64,000 nt of DNA from Alteromonas aquimaris (lineage in GTDB: Bacteria; Pseudomonadota; Gammaproteobacteria; Enterobacterales; Alteromonadaceae), in NCBI RefSeq assembly GCF_026183695.1, contig NZ_JAPFRD010000010.1:48072-112071 (forward strand), written 5' to 3'. The position numbers were made by a program, and so were the translations under genes. This document shows, piece by piece, positions 36,993-46,045 of the stretch. Under the pieces are notes generated by a model. It searched no databases, had not been told where the DNA came from, and was given only the letters and a program-made list of their open reading frames with translations. The first letter of the stretch is position 1. Each line of letters opens with the position of its first letter.

Positions 36993-38027
36993 TTAATCCA
37001 AATTAAGTTTTTTGATGCCGTTAGCGCTAACACCAATTATTTTATTGTTAAATTTTACAGCATTTAATACCGCCGCTTTATCATCCAGTTGTTGAACCGA
37101 CACTTCTTTAGGTCTGTTGCATTGAGTGATAGGCGTATAAGGTGAATCTGTACTATCGGGTAACGGACGGCTAAGCGTCACTACGATCCCATTATTACCC
37201 AGGGCAGTAAGTCGTTCATCCGAAAGAGGTATGAGCGAATTTAACGTACTGGTTGAACAGGTGCTGACGTATCGCCATACTCCCTGCTCTTTCATTTTAA
37301 AAACATTGCCTCTTAATCCAACCGCCACGACTGTATCGCCAGATAAAGGACGAATATCGAAAAACGAGCCGGTGTAATCGACTTCATAGCGATTCCAACT
37401 TTTTCCGTGATCCGTGCTATAGGCCAGGAGGCCAGCTTCACCTGCCATATAAAGAATGTCATCGTCTAATGTCACCCTATTAATGTGCGGTAAAATTGAG
37501 TTTAATTCCTGTTGATAAAAATCTTCGTCTTCTTCTCTCACTTGTTCCAGGTATGCCTGGTCATCAGCGCTAAGTAGCGTCGGATGACGCTCTGCATTCC
37601 AGGCCTTACCCCCGTCGGTTGTGCGATAAAATAATCCGTACGCACCTACTGCAATACCATGTTGGTCATCAAAAAATAAAACGTCTAAAAATGGACGCTC
37701 TATATCTGGATTAAATAACTGCTGTTGCCAGCTCGTGCCTTTGTCCGAAGAATGCAAGATAATAGCGTCGTGCCCTACAGCCCATACATTATCACCCACT
37801 ATGTCGACAGCGGTTAATGTAGAATGGGTGGGCACGCTCTGTTGCGTGAATGTCTCACCATCATCTGAAGTTAATATATGACCGCGTTCGCCAACAATTA
37901 CCATGTATTCTGAAGCGGCAACATCAAGTAAAACCGATTGCTTTACCAGTGGTGCCATAAATGCTTGCTCTGCTGAAGCAGTTGAAACCATGCAAGCTGC
38001 GGCCATTGCCCAAAAGGCTTTTTTCAT
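36993..38027 (-). CDS. YCF48/BNR-repeat beta-propeller protein
   Basis: This 344-residue periplasmic protein resembles the YCF48/HCF136 photosystem II stability factor family, a sialidase-like beta-propeller. Repeats of the type ILTSDDGETFTQQ, ILHSSDKGTSWQQ and FYRTTDGGKAWNA are visible. I chose the ATG at 38025-38027 because MKKAFWAMAAACMVSTASA is a clear signal peptide; the longer frame adds 23 unrelated residues. In non-photosynthetic marine bacteria this gene accompanies MMPL/RND, DUF1329 and DUF1302 genes, so it is probably an accessory of that exporter and not linked to photosynthesis. Confidence 0.85.
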   Translation of the reverse strand: MKKAFWAMAAACMVSTASAEQAFMAPLVKQSVLLDVAASEYMVIVGERGHILTSDDGETFTQQSVPTHSTLTAVDIVGDNVWAVGHDAIILHSSDKGTSWQQQLFNPDIERPFLDVLFFDDQHGIAVGAYGLFYRTTDGGKAWNAERHPTLLSADDQAYLEQVREEDEDFYQQELNSILPHINRVTLDDDILYMAGEAGLLAYSTDHGKSWNRYEVDYTGSFFDIRPLSGDTVVAVGLRGNVFKMKEQGVWRYVSTCSTSTLNSLIPLSDERLTALGNNGIVVTLSRPLPDSTDSPYTPITQCNRPKEVSVQQLDDKAAVLNAVKFNNKIIGVSANGIKKLNLD

Positions 38028-38070
38028 AAGTAACAAGTAACCTTTTCCTATTTCAGTAGCGTTAAACAAA

Positions 38071-38093
38071 AACGGTTGGCAAAGCCAACCGTT
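38071..38093 (-). terminator. Intra-operon terminator or attenuator hairpin
   Basis: AACGGTTGGC pairs perfectly with GCCAACCGTT around a 3-base loop. On the minus strand the stem runs into TTTTTGTTT, so it looks like an intrinsic terminator lying 10 bp after the DUF1329 stop and before the YCF48 gene. It probably lowers expression of the YCF48 and RND genes relative to DUF1302/DUF1329. Confidence 0.75.
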
Positions 38094-38102
38094 CAAATTC
38101 GA

Positions 38103-39467
38103 TTAGCGCATCCCTTCTCGCCGTAATGCTTGAGGCGTAAATTCAACCTCACGAGGACGAATTGAGAAATCGTACATTTTCTCTTCGTTATCTAGACCAA
38201 TAGCCAAATAGCGACGAGAGTTCAAATCGTGATACACGTCAAGCGTTGACCAATGGGTTGGTACTTCATAATAGTTGATCCCATACGCAAACGCGACTCG
38301 ATAAAGCTCTCCACGGTTATCGTACATATCAGCTACCTGAATTTGCCAGCTGTCTTCATCAATAAAGAAAACGCGTTTTTGATAAACGTGGCGGAAGCCA
38401 TCCTTCAATGTCGCTTCAACTACCCATACGCGATGCTTTTCCCAACGGGTCAAATCAGGATTGATATGGTTGGGTTTAAGAATATCTTCGTACGATACGT
38501 CTTTGCTATGTAGCTGGTAATTGTTATAAGCAACATACAACTCTTGTTTACCTTTCAATTCCCAGTTGTAGCGATTCGGTGAACCGTTAAACATATCAAA
38601 GTCATCGGTAGTACGCAGACCATCGGCCGCCGTTCCTGGTGTGTCATAAGCAATATTAGGTGCTAAACGAACACGTCGCTGACCTGTATTGTATGTCCAC
38701 GCCTTACGCGGCTCTTTGACCTGGTCCACTGTTTCATGTACTAACAAAGCTGTCCCGGCAAGACGTGCAGGTTCCGTTACTTTTTGTTTGAACATAAACA
38801 GGATATTGTCTTCAAGGAGCTGCTCAGGTGTCGCATCTGGTTCGCTGTATTTTAACAATAGTTGTTCGTCGAAGCCGATTACGTTGTAACTACCAGAAGA
38901 AGTTACAGCGGCTTGTCCGCCCGCCCGTTCTACCGCTTCACCACGATAGCGCAGGATATGGTTCCAAATTACTTCCAAACCGTTTTGCGGAATGGGGAAC
39001 GGAATTCCGATAGCAGCGCCCTTGATTCCATTACCGCCGTCCAGAAGCTCTGCTCTGGTGGCGTTAGCTAATGTTGCATCATAAACCGCTTGCGGATTAG
39101 ATGCTGTACGACGGGTTTCATACACAGGCATTTTGAAGGTATCTGGATAGGTTTCGAACAATTTGATCTGACCTGCACTCAAATTCTCCGCATACTCTTT
39201 GTAGTTAGCCGCTGTAATTTCAAATTTCACTTTGTCATCAGCAAACGGATCAGGGTGGTGATCGCCAACACTATACCCAGCAGGTGCTTTAGTGATACCA
39301 CCATTCCACGCAGGAATACTTCCATCCGCGTTAGCAGCCTTCTCAGCGCCAAGAGGGGTAAGCGTATCACCTAGTTTTTTGGCCTCACTATCAGACACTT
39401 TAGCTAGCGCGCTGCTACCTATAGCAAACGACAATGCCGCTGCAATTAAACCAACTTTTTTAATCAT
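38103..39467 (-). CDS. DUF1329 family outer-membrane-associated protein
   Basis: This 454-residue protein has a signal peptide (about 1-22, ending SSALA) and matches DUF1329, a family with a LolB-like fold suggested to bind lipid. Visible family stretches are KLGDTLTPLGAEKAANADG, IPAWNGGI near the start and DDFDMFNGSPNRYNWELKGKQ in the middle. Length is standard. It follows DUF1302 by 11 bp. The DUF1302-DUF1329 pair recurs in proteobacteria beside RND/MMPL exporters, suggesting a shared envelope pathway for a hydrophobic substrate; that substrate is not known here. Confidence 0.88.
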   Translation of the reverse strand: MIKKVGLIAAALSFAIGSSALAKVSDSEAKKLGDTLTPLGAEKAANADGSIPAWNGGITKAPAGYSVGDHHPDPFADDKVKFEITAANYKEYAENLSAGQIKLFETYPDTFKMPVYETRRTASNPQAVYDATLANATRAELLDGGNGIKGAAIGIPFPIPQNGLEVIWNHILRYRGEAVERAGGQAAVTSSGSYNVIGFDEQLLLKYSEPDATPEQLLEDNILFMFKQKVTEPARLAGTALLVHETVDQVKEPRKAWTYNTGQRRVRLAPNIAYDTPGTAADGLRTTDDFDMFNGSPNRYNWELKGKQELYVAYNNYQLHSKDVSYEDILKPNHINPDLTRWEKHRVWVVEATLKDGFRHVYQKRVFFIDEDSWQIQVADMYDNRGELYRVAFAYGINYYEVPTHWSTLDVYHDLNSRRYLAIGLDNEEKMYDFSIRPREVEFTPQALRREGMR

Positions 39468-39478
39468 CTTAGATACCT

Positions 39479-41539
39479 CTAGATTGAATACTTGATGTTA
39501 AACGAGACAAAGTCTCTGTCTGACAACGCATTAGTAGTACCAATACCACCCCAGAATGAACTGTAGGAAGCGGTCGCTGACCATTTGCTTAAATAATCAA
39601 ACGTTAATGCAACACTTGCAGATTTAACATCTTCAGTAAACAGGAATAACGGATCTGGTGTCGTACCATCCACATCATGAGAAAACGTAGCCCGCGCTCT
39701 TAAATTGACCCCGGAGAATACGTTGTTGTAGTCTGCTACTGCTAATAAACGATACCCCCACGCGTCATCTGTCGCGAACGGATTTTCTTCTGGTCCGTCA
39801 GACAGGCCCATATGCAAACCCGTGCGTGGATTGCCACTTGGGGTAGGCTCAAGTGATGGTGTACGCGCGGTGCCTGGCGCATTTAAACGAATAACATTCG
39901 GATCAGGGAAATCCATAACATTTACCCAACCCACTTCTCCTAACAGGATAAAGTTATCAGAGCCCAGCGTAGGACCGAAGACATGGGACAAGGTCATTTG
40001 TGCCTGAAGTGTGTCTGAGAACAAGAAACCTTCAGCTGTTTCACCAGGGCCAACATTACGATCAATGTTGTTAAGCTGTGATATACCTTCCAGGTCTGGA
40101 CGTAATCCAGCATTGGCAAGCTGTTCAGGCATTCCGGTATAAAGTAGCTCAACGTCATCTATCTGAAGCGGCTCATCCTTGCGATATGCAATTTCACCGG
40201 CCAGGGCCGTGGTACCAACATTGGTGTTAAAACTGAAACCATACAGCTTAATATCTTCCGGATAGAAAAACTGTGCTTCAGTGAAGGCTTCAAGGTCGGT
40301 AACATTAAACTTATCTACGCCTTGCGCTAAGCGACCTAAATCGCGCTGTATTGCTTCAGGAGTAAAGTTTGAGGTTATTCCTGAAATTAGCGGTCGCTGA
40401 CTATGATAGTTAATGTGATAGAAACTTAACTCTGATTCATTTAACGATTCTGCAAACCAGGTTAGACGTAAACCATACTGACCTTGGTCATCTGCATCAT
40501 TATGTGCATCATCTGAATAAGCGCGTAAAGCCACTTTAGTGGGATAAGCCAGATACGCTTGTGAAATTTGCGTAGCGTCAGCACCAGCATTAAGGGCGGC
40601 ACCTAACTGGTTCAGGGAGGTAAGTAAGTGATCTAAATCGATATCAGGATTACCGGTAAAACCTAGCTGTATGTTGTTTTCCTGACCCCCTTCACCGGCA
40701 AAGTCATTGGTAGCAAAGTAACTTCCTGCAACCGGCAACCAACTGCGCTCCCATTCGTACTGGTAGTAACCTGAAACACTTACCGTGTCACTCAAGCCAA
40801 TTGAGGCGAAAACCATCCCTACCGGAATAAAGACTTCTTTTAGTTCGGCACCAGGTGCACGCGCACGCGTTACGTCAATCGGGTTGGTCGTGTTAATGCC
40901 GTGTTGGATAAAAGTACTCTCCCCCCAGCTGATAACCTGTTGACCTACACGAACAGTAAGCGGCTTATTACCAAGCCACCAGTCGCCGTAGAAAAATGCA
41001 TCCAGCAAACGGGCATCCTGACAAAGCAGTTCTTCAGCATCAGGGTCCGCACACAAATCTACTTGCTGACCAGTGATGGGATTTGACCAAGGGCGGTCTC
41101 CGTCTTGTTGTTCAAAATCGTAGAACCAAAAGCCACTGGCGAAGAAGCCATAGTCGCCGAAGTTGATATCTAATTCGTGAAGACCGGAGATTTGAGTTGA
41201 ATATGGGTCACCTGGATCATGCGCCAAATTACCTAAATCACCATTTGTCGAATAAGCGCCATTGGAGTTGGCCCATACATCGGCACTGGGATAAATAACA
41301 TTGGTAGCAGCGTTATAGCCGGTCCAATCAAACTGTGGATGATTACTGTTTCCAATAAGACTATAGTCCCTGTCTTCGGTACGAATACTGGTTGCAAGAG
41401 TGAAACTAGAGTCGAGTGATACACTAACATCACCAAATTGCCAGCTTGCTGCCTGTGTTGACATCGAAGCTGCGCCTAAAAGGGCGATAACTCCTGCTGC
41501 AATAGGTGACTTTTTAAATGCGCTAGGCCTGTTTGTCAT
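39479..41539 (-). CDS. DUF1302 family outer-membrane beta-barrel protein
   Basis: This 686-residue protein matches DUF1302, a family of large predicted outer-membrane barrels. The ATG at 41537-41539 is chosen because it starts a signal peptide (MTNRPSAFKKSPIAAGVIAL...MSTQA) and follows AGGAGAATAAAAAAT; the open frame upstream lacks these. The mature part opens with ASWQFGDVSVSLDSS, ends with an aromatic residue pattern (RDFVSFNIKYSI) typical of barrels, and contains VRVGQQVISWGESTFIQHGIN, a family signature. It heads the cluster DUF1302-DUF1329-YCF48-RND. Confidence 0.88.
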   Translation of the reverse strand: MTNRPSAFKKSPIAAGVIALLGAASMSTQAASWQFGDVSVSLDSSFTLATSIRTEDRDYSLIGNSNHPQFDWTGYNAATNVIYPSADVWANSNGAYSTNGDLGNLAHDPGDPYSTQISGLHELDINFGDYGFFASGFWFYDFEQQDGDRPWSNPITGQQVDLCADPDAEELLCQDARLLDAFFYGDWWLGNKPLTVRVGQQVISWGESTFIQHGINTTNPIDVTRARAPGAELKEVFIPVGMVFASIGLSDTVSVSGYYQYEWERSWLPVAGSYFATNDFAGEGGQENNIQLGFTGNPDIDLDHLLTSLNQLGAALNAGADATQISQAYLAYPTKVALRAYSDDAHNDADDQGQYGLRLTWFAESLNESELSFYHINYHSQRPLISGITSNFTPEAIQRDLGRLAQGVDKFNVTDLEAFTEAQFFYPEDIKLYGFSFNTNVGTTALAGEIAYRKDEPLQIDDVELLYTGMPEQLANAGLRPDLEGISQLNNIDRNVGPGETAEGFLFSDTLQAQMTLSHVFGPTLGSDNFILLGEVGWVNVMDFPDPNVIRLNAPGTARTPSLEPTPSGNPRTGLHMGLSDGPEENPFATDDAWGYRLLAVADYNNVFSGVNLRARATFSHDVDGTTPDPLFLFTEDVKSASVALTFDYLSKWSATASYSSFWGGIGTTNALSDRDFVSFNIKYSI

Positions 41540-41723
41540 ATTTTTTATTCTCCTAAATCTTCGCTGCAACGCGAAGACATAAAGACCAACCATATTGATT
41601 AACAAAATGATTACATCATTTCGTTTGAATCGCAAGAACTAATCGTACCAGTTCCACAATAGATAACATGAAAGGTATCAATCAGTTATTTTTTATCTTT
41701 ATTTTGAACATCCATTGCAGACA

Positions 41724-41966
41724 CTATCCTATCTTCTCAAATGAAACAATTTTGTTGTTATTATTAATAATCATCCTGAATCTTCCCTGAATCCCCTGCT
41801 TAGTAACAAAGGTGCGTAACCTTGAACTGGGGATCTGCACTCTGTGCCCTGTATCGGCGGTGACGATTACCGAGTTATTGCCAGGACGGTAAAACGCCTC
41901 ACACCGTTTGTATGATAATGAAATTGAGAATAAATATACGCGTTCGCTACTTAGCTGTTGATTCAT
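41724..41966 (-). CDS. DUF2835 family protein
   Basis: This 80-residue protein matches the small DUF2835 family of gammaproteobacteria (unknown function): YLFSISLSYKRCEAFY, NSVIVTADTGHRVQIPSSRLRTFVTKQGIQGRF and a short basic end. It overlaps the end of pepN by 20 bp, so the two are translationally linked, as in other Alteromonadales. No catalytic motif is evident. Confidence 0.85.
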   Translation of the reverse strand: MNQQLSSERVYLFSISLSYKRCEAFYRPGNNSVIVTADTGHRVQIPSSRLRTFVTKQGIQGRFRMIINNNNKIVSFEKIG

Positions 41967-44538
41967 AGGCGAGACTTTTACTCACTTTTTCAAACACATC
42001 GCTACTTAAACCATCATGCTCAAGCAACCGCGCAAGCTGCCTTCTCATCTGTTCCTGATGGTGTTGATCGAATCGTTGCCATTGGGTTAGCGGGGTCACT
42101 AATCGCGCCGCAACCTGAGGATTACAGTCATCAAGTTTTAACAGGTAATCCGTCAGATACTGATAACCACTCCCATCCAGTGCATGAAATCCACTTGTGT
42201 TATAAAACGCAAAACTGCCAATCAGGGCTCTGACTCTATTGGGATTATCAATGCTAAATTGAGGATGCGATTGTAAGAGGGTCAAGTGAGAAAGTATGTC
42301 CGCCCTTTCGGTAGTCGCATGTAATGAGAACCATTTATCCAGCACGAGCGGATCATTTTTCCATTGTTCACCATACGTTTCCATTAAGGTTTTAAACAAC
42401 TCTCTGTGACCATGTTGGGCGGCTTTCAATGCTCCAAGAGAATCTGTCATATTGTCAGACTGATTAAAATGCTCCTTAACTAAGTCTTCATGTTGGGTTA
42501 GTCTCGCCAAGTGGCCAAGCACAACATTTTTACAACGTCGAGCTATCACATCCTGCTGATTATATTGATAGCTATCCAACTGAATGGAGTGGTAAACATC
42601 CTTAAGTTCATTTTCAAGTTTAGTAATAAACTCTCGCGCGAATTGCTCTCTTGCAGCATGCAAAGTTTCGACATGGATATTGGTACGTGTCTGACATAGG
42701 GTTTCGAAGCTCGGTATCACCAGACATTCGCTGAGTAATTCGTAATTATTTTTTTCACTTTCCAGCGCGTCCCGCAATCCTTCCCATATCTTATCCTCCA
42801 CCGATTGATTGATTTCATATTGCGTTATGCACCAGTCATATAACTGTTGCAAAGCATCCCAGCGGTTAAAATCATCCTGCGCATACAAAAATGTGGCCAG
42901 TAATGCTTCGCTACTTAACCCCTGCTTGATTCGAACAGGTGCAGAAAAGCCAGCGAGCATAACAGGAATAAGTTCTTGGCCGCCATTATCAAACGTTAGT
43001 GTAGTTTCAGGCTGGTCTAGAATTAAAACACCCTCCAACACTTTTTGTTCACAATCTTGGTAGTGCCGGCCATTTAAATCGATACAGGAAAAGCCTAATG
43101 GGATAAATAATTCGCTTTTGTCCTGTTGATCGGCTGTCGGTGGCGTGTATTGGGAAATAGTGACCCATGTTTTATCTGCCGACACTTTTTGACTAACGGT
43201 TATTTCGGGCGTGCCTGACTGGCTATACCAGCGAGAAAAATGCGCTAAATCCAAATCGGTTGCAGTTTGCATGGCACTGAGAAAATCGTCACAGGTTACC
43301 GCTTGACCGTCATAACGATTAAAGTATTCGTCCATGCCCGCACGAAACCTTTCTTTGCCAAGTAACGTGTGCAGCATACGAATGACCTCTGCGCCCTTGT
43401 CATAGACGGTGACCGTGTAGAAGTTATTCATTTCGATCACTTCATCAGGGCGAATAGGATGGCTCATTGCACTGGCATCCTCTGCAAACTGATGCTCTCT
43501 TATGACTCGTACATGCTTGATGCGATTACTTAGCGGGGAAGTCATATCAGCGCTGAATTGTTGATCCCGAAAAACGGTAAGCCCCTCTTTAAGACTCAAT
43601 TGAAACCAGTCTCTACACGTTACCCGATTACCTGTCCAATTGTGAAAGTACTCATGGGCAATAACGGACTCAACGTTAAAAAAATCTTCATCTGTGGCGG
43701 TTTCCGGATTGGCTAACACGAATTTACTGTTGAAAATATTCAACCCTTTGTTTTCCATTGCCCCCATATTAAAAAAGTCTACGGCGACCACCATGTAAAT
43801 ATCCAGGTCATACTCAAGACCGTACTCCTGCTCATCCCACGCCATGGCCCTTTTAAGCGAATCCAAGGCGAATTGACCACGATCACGTTTGCCTTTATCA
43901 ACATAAAGTTCTAATGCTACTCGCTTTCCGTTAAGCGTAATATACTCATCCTTTAATACATCAAACTCTCCTGCCACTATGGCAAACAGGTATGAAGGTT
44001 TAGGATGCGGGTCGACCCATTTAACCCAATGGGTACCATCAGCGTTAATGCCTTCATCAACCGGATTACCGTTAGAAAGCAAGGTGGGTAGAGTCTTACG
44101 TTCCCCATGTAAAGTAACCTGGTAAGTGGCTAAAACATCCGGGCGGTCAATAAAGTAGGTTATCCGCCGGAACCCTTCTGCTTCACATTGGGTGCAATAA
44201 ACCCCATTTGAAAGGTATAAGCCTTCCAATGCTTTATTGTCGGCGGGAGAAATGGTGCATACAGTGGTAAGGGTAAATTCGTTGCTGACTGATGGGATCA
44301 CAAGAGCGCTATCAGTGACCTCATAGTTAGTGATAGTTTGCCCATCAATTGACAGCTCCAGCAAATTGAGTTGTTCTCCATCCAGAACCAACTCTTGATC
44401 ATGATTGCCATTGCGTTGTATCTTCAACACGCTATGCACCCGCGTACTTTGCGGATGCAGATGGATGGTTAATTCAACACTAGAAATTAAAAAGGCAGGC
44501 GGTTGATAATCCGCCCTACGTTTGACCTGCATACTCAC
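41947..44538 (-). CDS. pepN: Aminopeptidase N
   Basis: PepN is a cytoplasmic M1 zinc aminopeptidase that removes N-terminal residues from peptides. The 863-residue protein has the GAMENKG exopeptidase motif and the zinc site His295-Glu296-x2-His299 with Glu318 (HEYFHNW ... LKEG). Length is close to that of E. coli PepN (870). It lies 18 bp after an NhaC-type antiporter gene and overlaps DUF2835, so it seems to be in one transcript with the transporters upstream. Confidence 0.96.
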   Translation of the reverse strand: MSMQVKRRADYQPPAFLISSVELTIHLHPQSTRVHSVLKIQRNGNHDQELVLDGEQLNLLELSIDGQTITNYEVTDSALVIPSVSNEFTLTTVCTISPADNKALEGLYLSNGVYCTQCEAEGFRRITYFIDRPDVLATYQVTLHGERKTLPTLLSNGNPVDEGINADGTHWVKWVDPHPKPSYLFAIVAGEFDVLKDEYITLNGKRVALELYVDKGKRDRGQFALDSLKRAMAWDEQEYGLEYDLDIYMVVAVDFFNMGAMENKGLNIFNSKFVLANPETATDEDFFNVESVIAHEYFHNWTGNRVTCRDWFQLSLKEGLTVFRDQQFSADMTSPLSNRIKHVRVIREHQFAEDASAMSHPIRPDEVIEMNNFYTVTVYDKGAEVIRMLHTLLGKERFRAGMDEYFNRYDGQAVTCDDFLSAMQTATDLDLAHFSRWYSQSGTPEITVSQKVSADKTWVTISQYTPPTADQQDKSELFIPLGFSCIDLNGRHYQDCEQKVLEGVLILDQPETTLTFDNGGQELIPVMLAGFSAPVRIKQGLSSEALLATFLYAQDDFNRWDALQQLYDWCITQYEINQSVEDKIWEGLRDALESEKNNYELLSECLVIPSFETLCQTRTNIHVETLHAAREQFAREFITKLENELKDVYHSIQLDSYQYNQQDVIARRCKNVVLGHLARLTQHEDLVKEHFNQSDNMTDSLGALKAAQHGHRELFKTLMETYGEQWKNDPLVLDKWFSLHATTERADILSHLTLLQSHPQFSIDNPNRVRALIGSFAFYNTSGFHALDGSGYQYLTDYLLKLDDCNPQVAARLVTPLTQWQRFDQHHQEQMRRQLARLLEHDGLSSDVFEKVSKSLAYESTAK

Positions 44539-44556
44539 GTAACCTCCTATAGATCG

Positions 44557-46029
44557 TTACGACTGTTGCTCCTTTGTACTGGCGTGGTAAGGAGGCGTTA
44601 ATCTTAAAATTTTCACCCCAAGAAATGCATAGATGATTGCCAGAATTGGATTAATAACATTAAAGAAAGCGTAAAAGATGTATTCGAACGGATGAACAGC
44701 CAACACGCCATGCATATAAGCGCCACACGTGTTCCACGGAATGAGAGGTGACGTTAACGTACCACCATCTTCCAGGCTGCGAGACAAGTTTAATTGGTGA
44801 AGACCTCGTTTTTCAAACTCTTCTTTATACATTCTACCGGGCATAACAATCGCCATGTATTGATCGGCCGTGATCAGATTTGTTCCAATACACGTCAAGA
44901 TAGTGCGGCTAATCATATCACCAGCCGAAGTGGCCCCGGCCAAAATAGCATTTACCGCGCGTTTTAATAATCCAGCTCTTTCCAATACTGCGCCAAAAGA
45001 CAAAGCACAAATAATTAACCAGATAGTATTGAGCATAGAAGACATCCCCCCTCTGCTCAACAGGCTATTCAGATTTTCGTCCGGGGTAGAGAAACTTACG
45101 CCATCAAAAAAAGCAGCCCATACAATTTTGATAGTGCCTACAACATGACTATCGCCCTGCTGAATCATGCCTGCAATCACATCACTTTGAAATAAGATTG
45201 CCCAGATACCACCTAATATTGCCCCGATAGATACAGCAGGAAACGCAGGCATTTTTTTAATGGCTAAAGCCAATAATACAACCAGCGGAATTAATAAATA
45301 CCATCCCAACGAAAAGGAATCATCGAGCAAAGTTTGCATATATTCTATTTTCTCTATTGAGGCCTTACCACTTTCAGAAAAGCCAAGTACTACAAATAGA
45401 ATCAACGCCAAAATAAAACTGGGGATGGTTGTCCATAACATATAGCGGATATGTTCAAAAAGATCGGTACCTGCAACGGCCGGGGCTAAATTTGTGGTTT
45501 CTGAAAGGGGTGAGATTTTATCACCAAAATATGCCCCTGAAATAACCGCACCTGCTGTGATAGCAGCAGACATTTCCATCCCCGCCGCTACCCCCATCAA
45601 TGCAACCCCCACTGTTGCAGCGGTGGTCCAGGAGCTACCAATACTCATTGCGACCACTGCACAGATCAAGCAGGAAGCGGCATAGAAAAAGGCTGGGTTG
45701 AGTAGCTCTAAACCATAGTAAATTAGTGTGGGTACCGTTCCCGCAAGCATCCAGGTACCGATTAGAGAACCTACTGCTAACAGAATTAAACAGGCGCCTA
45801 ATGCCATGGAGATACCCTTGACAATGCCTTTTTCAATTTCCTTCCAGCTAAGCCCGTTTTTCATCCCGATAATCGCGGCAATTCCGGTGCCGAGTAATAG
45901 CGCAATCTGATTAGGCCCATATGAAGAGGCATCGCCAAACAAATAAACCGCAGCACCCATCATCAGGACAAGTAAAACTATTGGGAATAGCGCATCAAAT
46001 AAAGTCGGCGTTTTTAGTTCTTTTTTCAT
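44557..46029 (-). CDS. nhaC: NhaC-family Na+/H+ antiporter
   Basis: This 490-residue inner-membrane protein has about twelve hydrophobic segments and matches the NhaC antiporter family. Typical stretches are NGLSWKEIEKGIVKGI, SIGSSWTTAATVGVALMGV and GAYFGDKISPLSETTNLA. It probably extrudes Na+ in exchange for H+, although some members exchange organic ions. It follows an NSS transporter by 16 bp and precedes pepN by 18 bp, suggesting co-expression with peptide or amino acid use. Confidence 0.88.
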   Translation of the reverse strand: MKKELKTPTLFDALFPIVLLVLMMGAAVYLFGDASSYGPNQIALLLGTGIAAIIGMKNGLSWKEIEKGIVKGISMALGACLILLAVGSLIGTWMLAGTVPTLIYYGLELLNPAFFYAASCLICAVVAMSIGSSWTTAATVGVALMGVAAGMEMSAAITAGAVISGAYFGDKISPLSETTNLAPAVAGTDLFEHIRYMLWTTIPSFILALILFVVLGFSESGKASIEKIEYMQTLLDDSFSLGWYLLIPLVVLLALAIKKMPAFPAVSIGAILGGIWAILFQSDVIAGMIQQGDSHVVGTIKIVWAAFFDGVSFSTPDENLNSLLSRGGMSSMLNTIWLIICALSFGAVLERAGLLKRAVNAILAGATSAGDMISRTILTCIGTNLITADQYMAIVMPGRMYKEEFEKRGLHQLNLSRSLEDGGTLTSPLIPWNTCGAYMHGVLAVHPFEYIFYAFFNVINPILAIIYAFLGVKILRLTPPYHASTKEQQS

Positions 46030-46045
46030 TTTTAGTAATCTCTAA

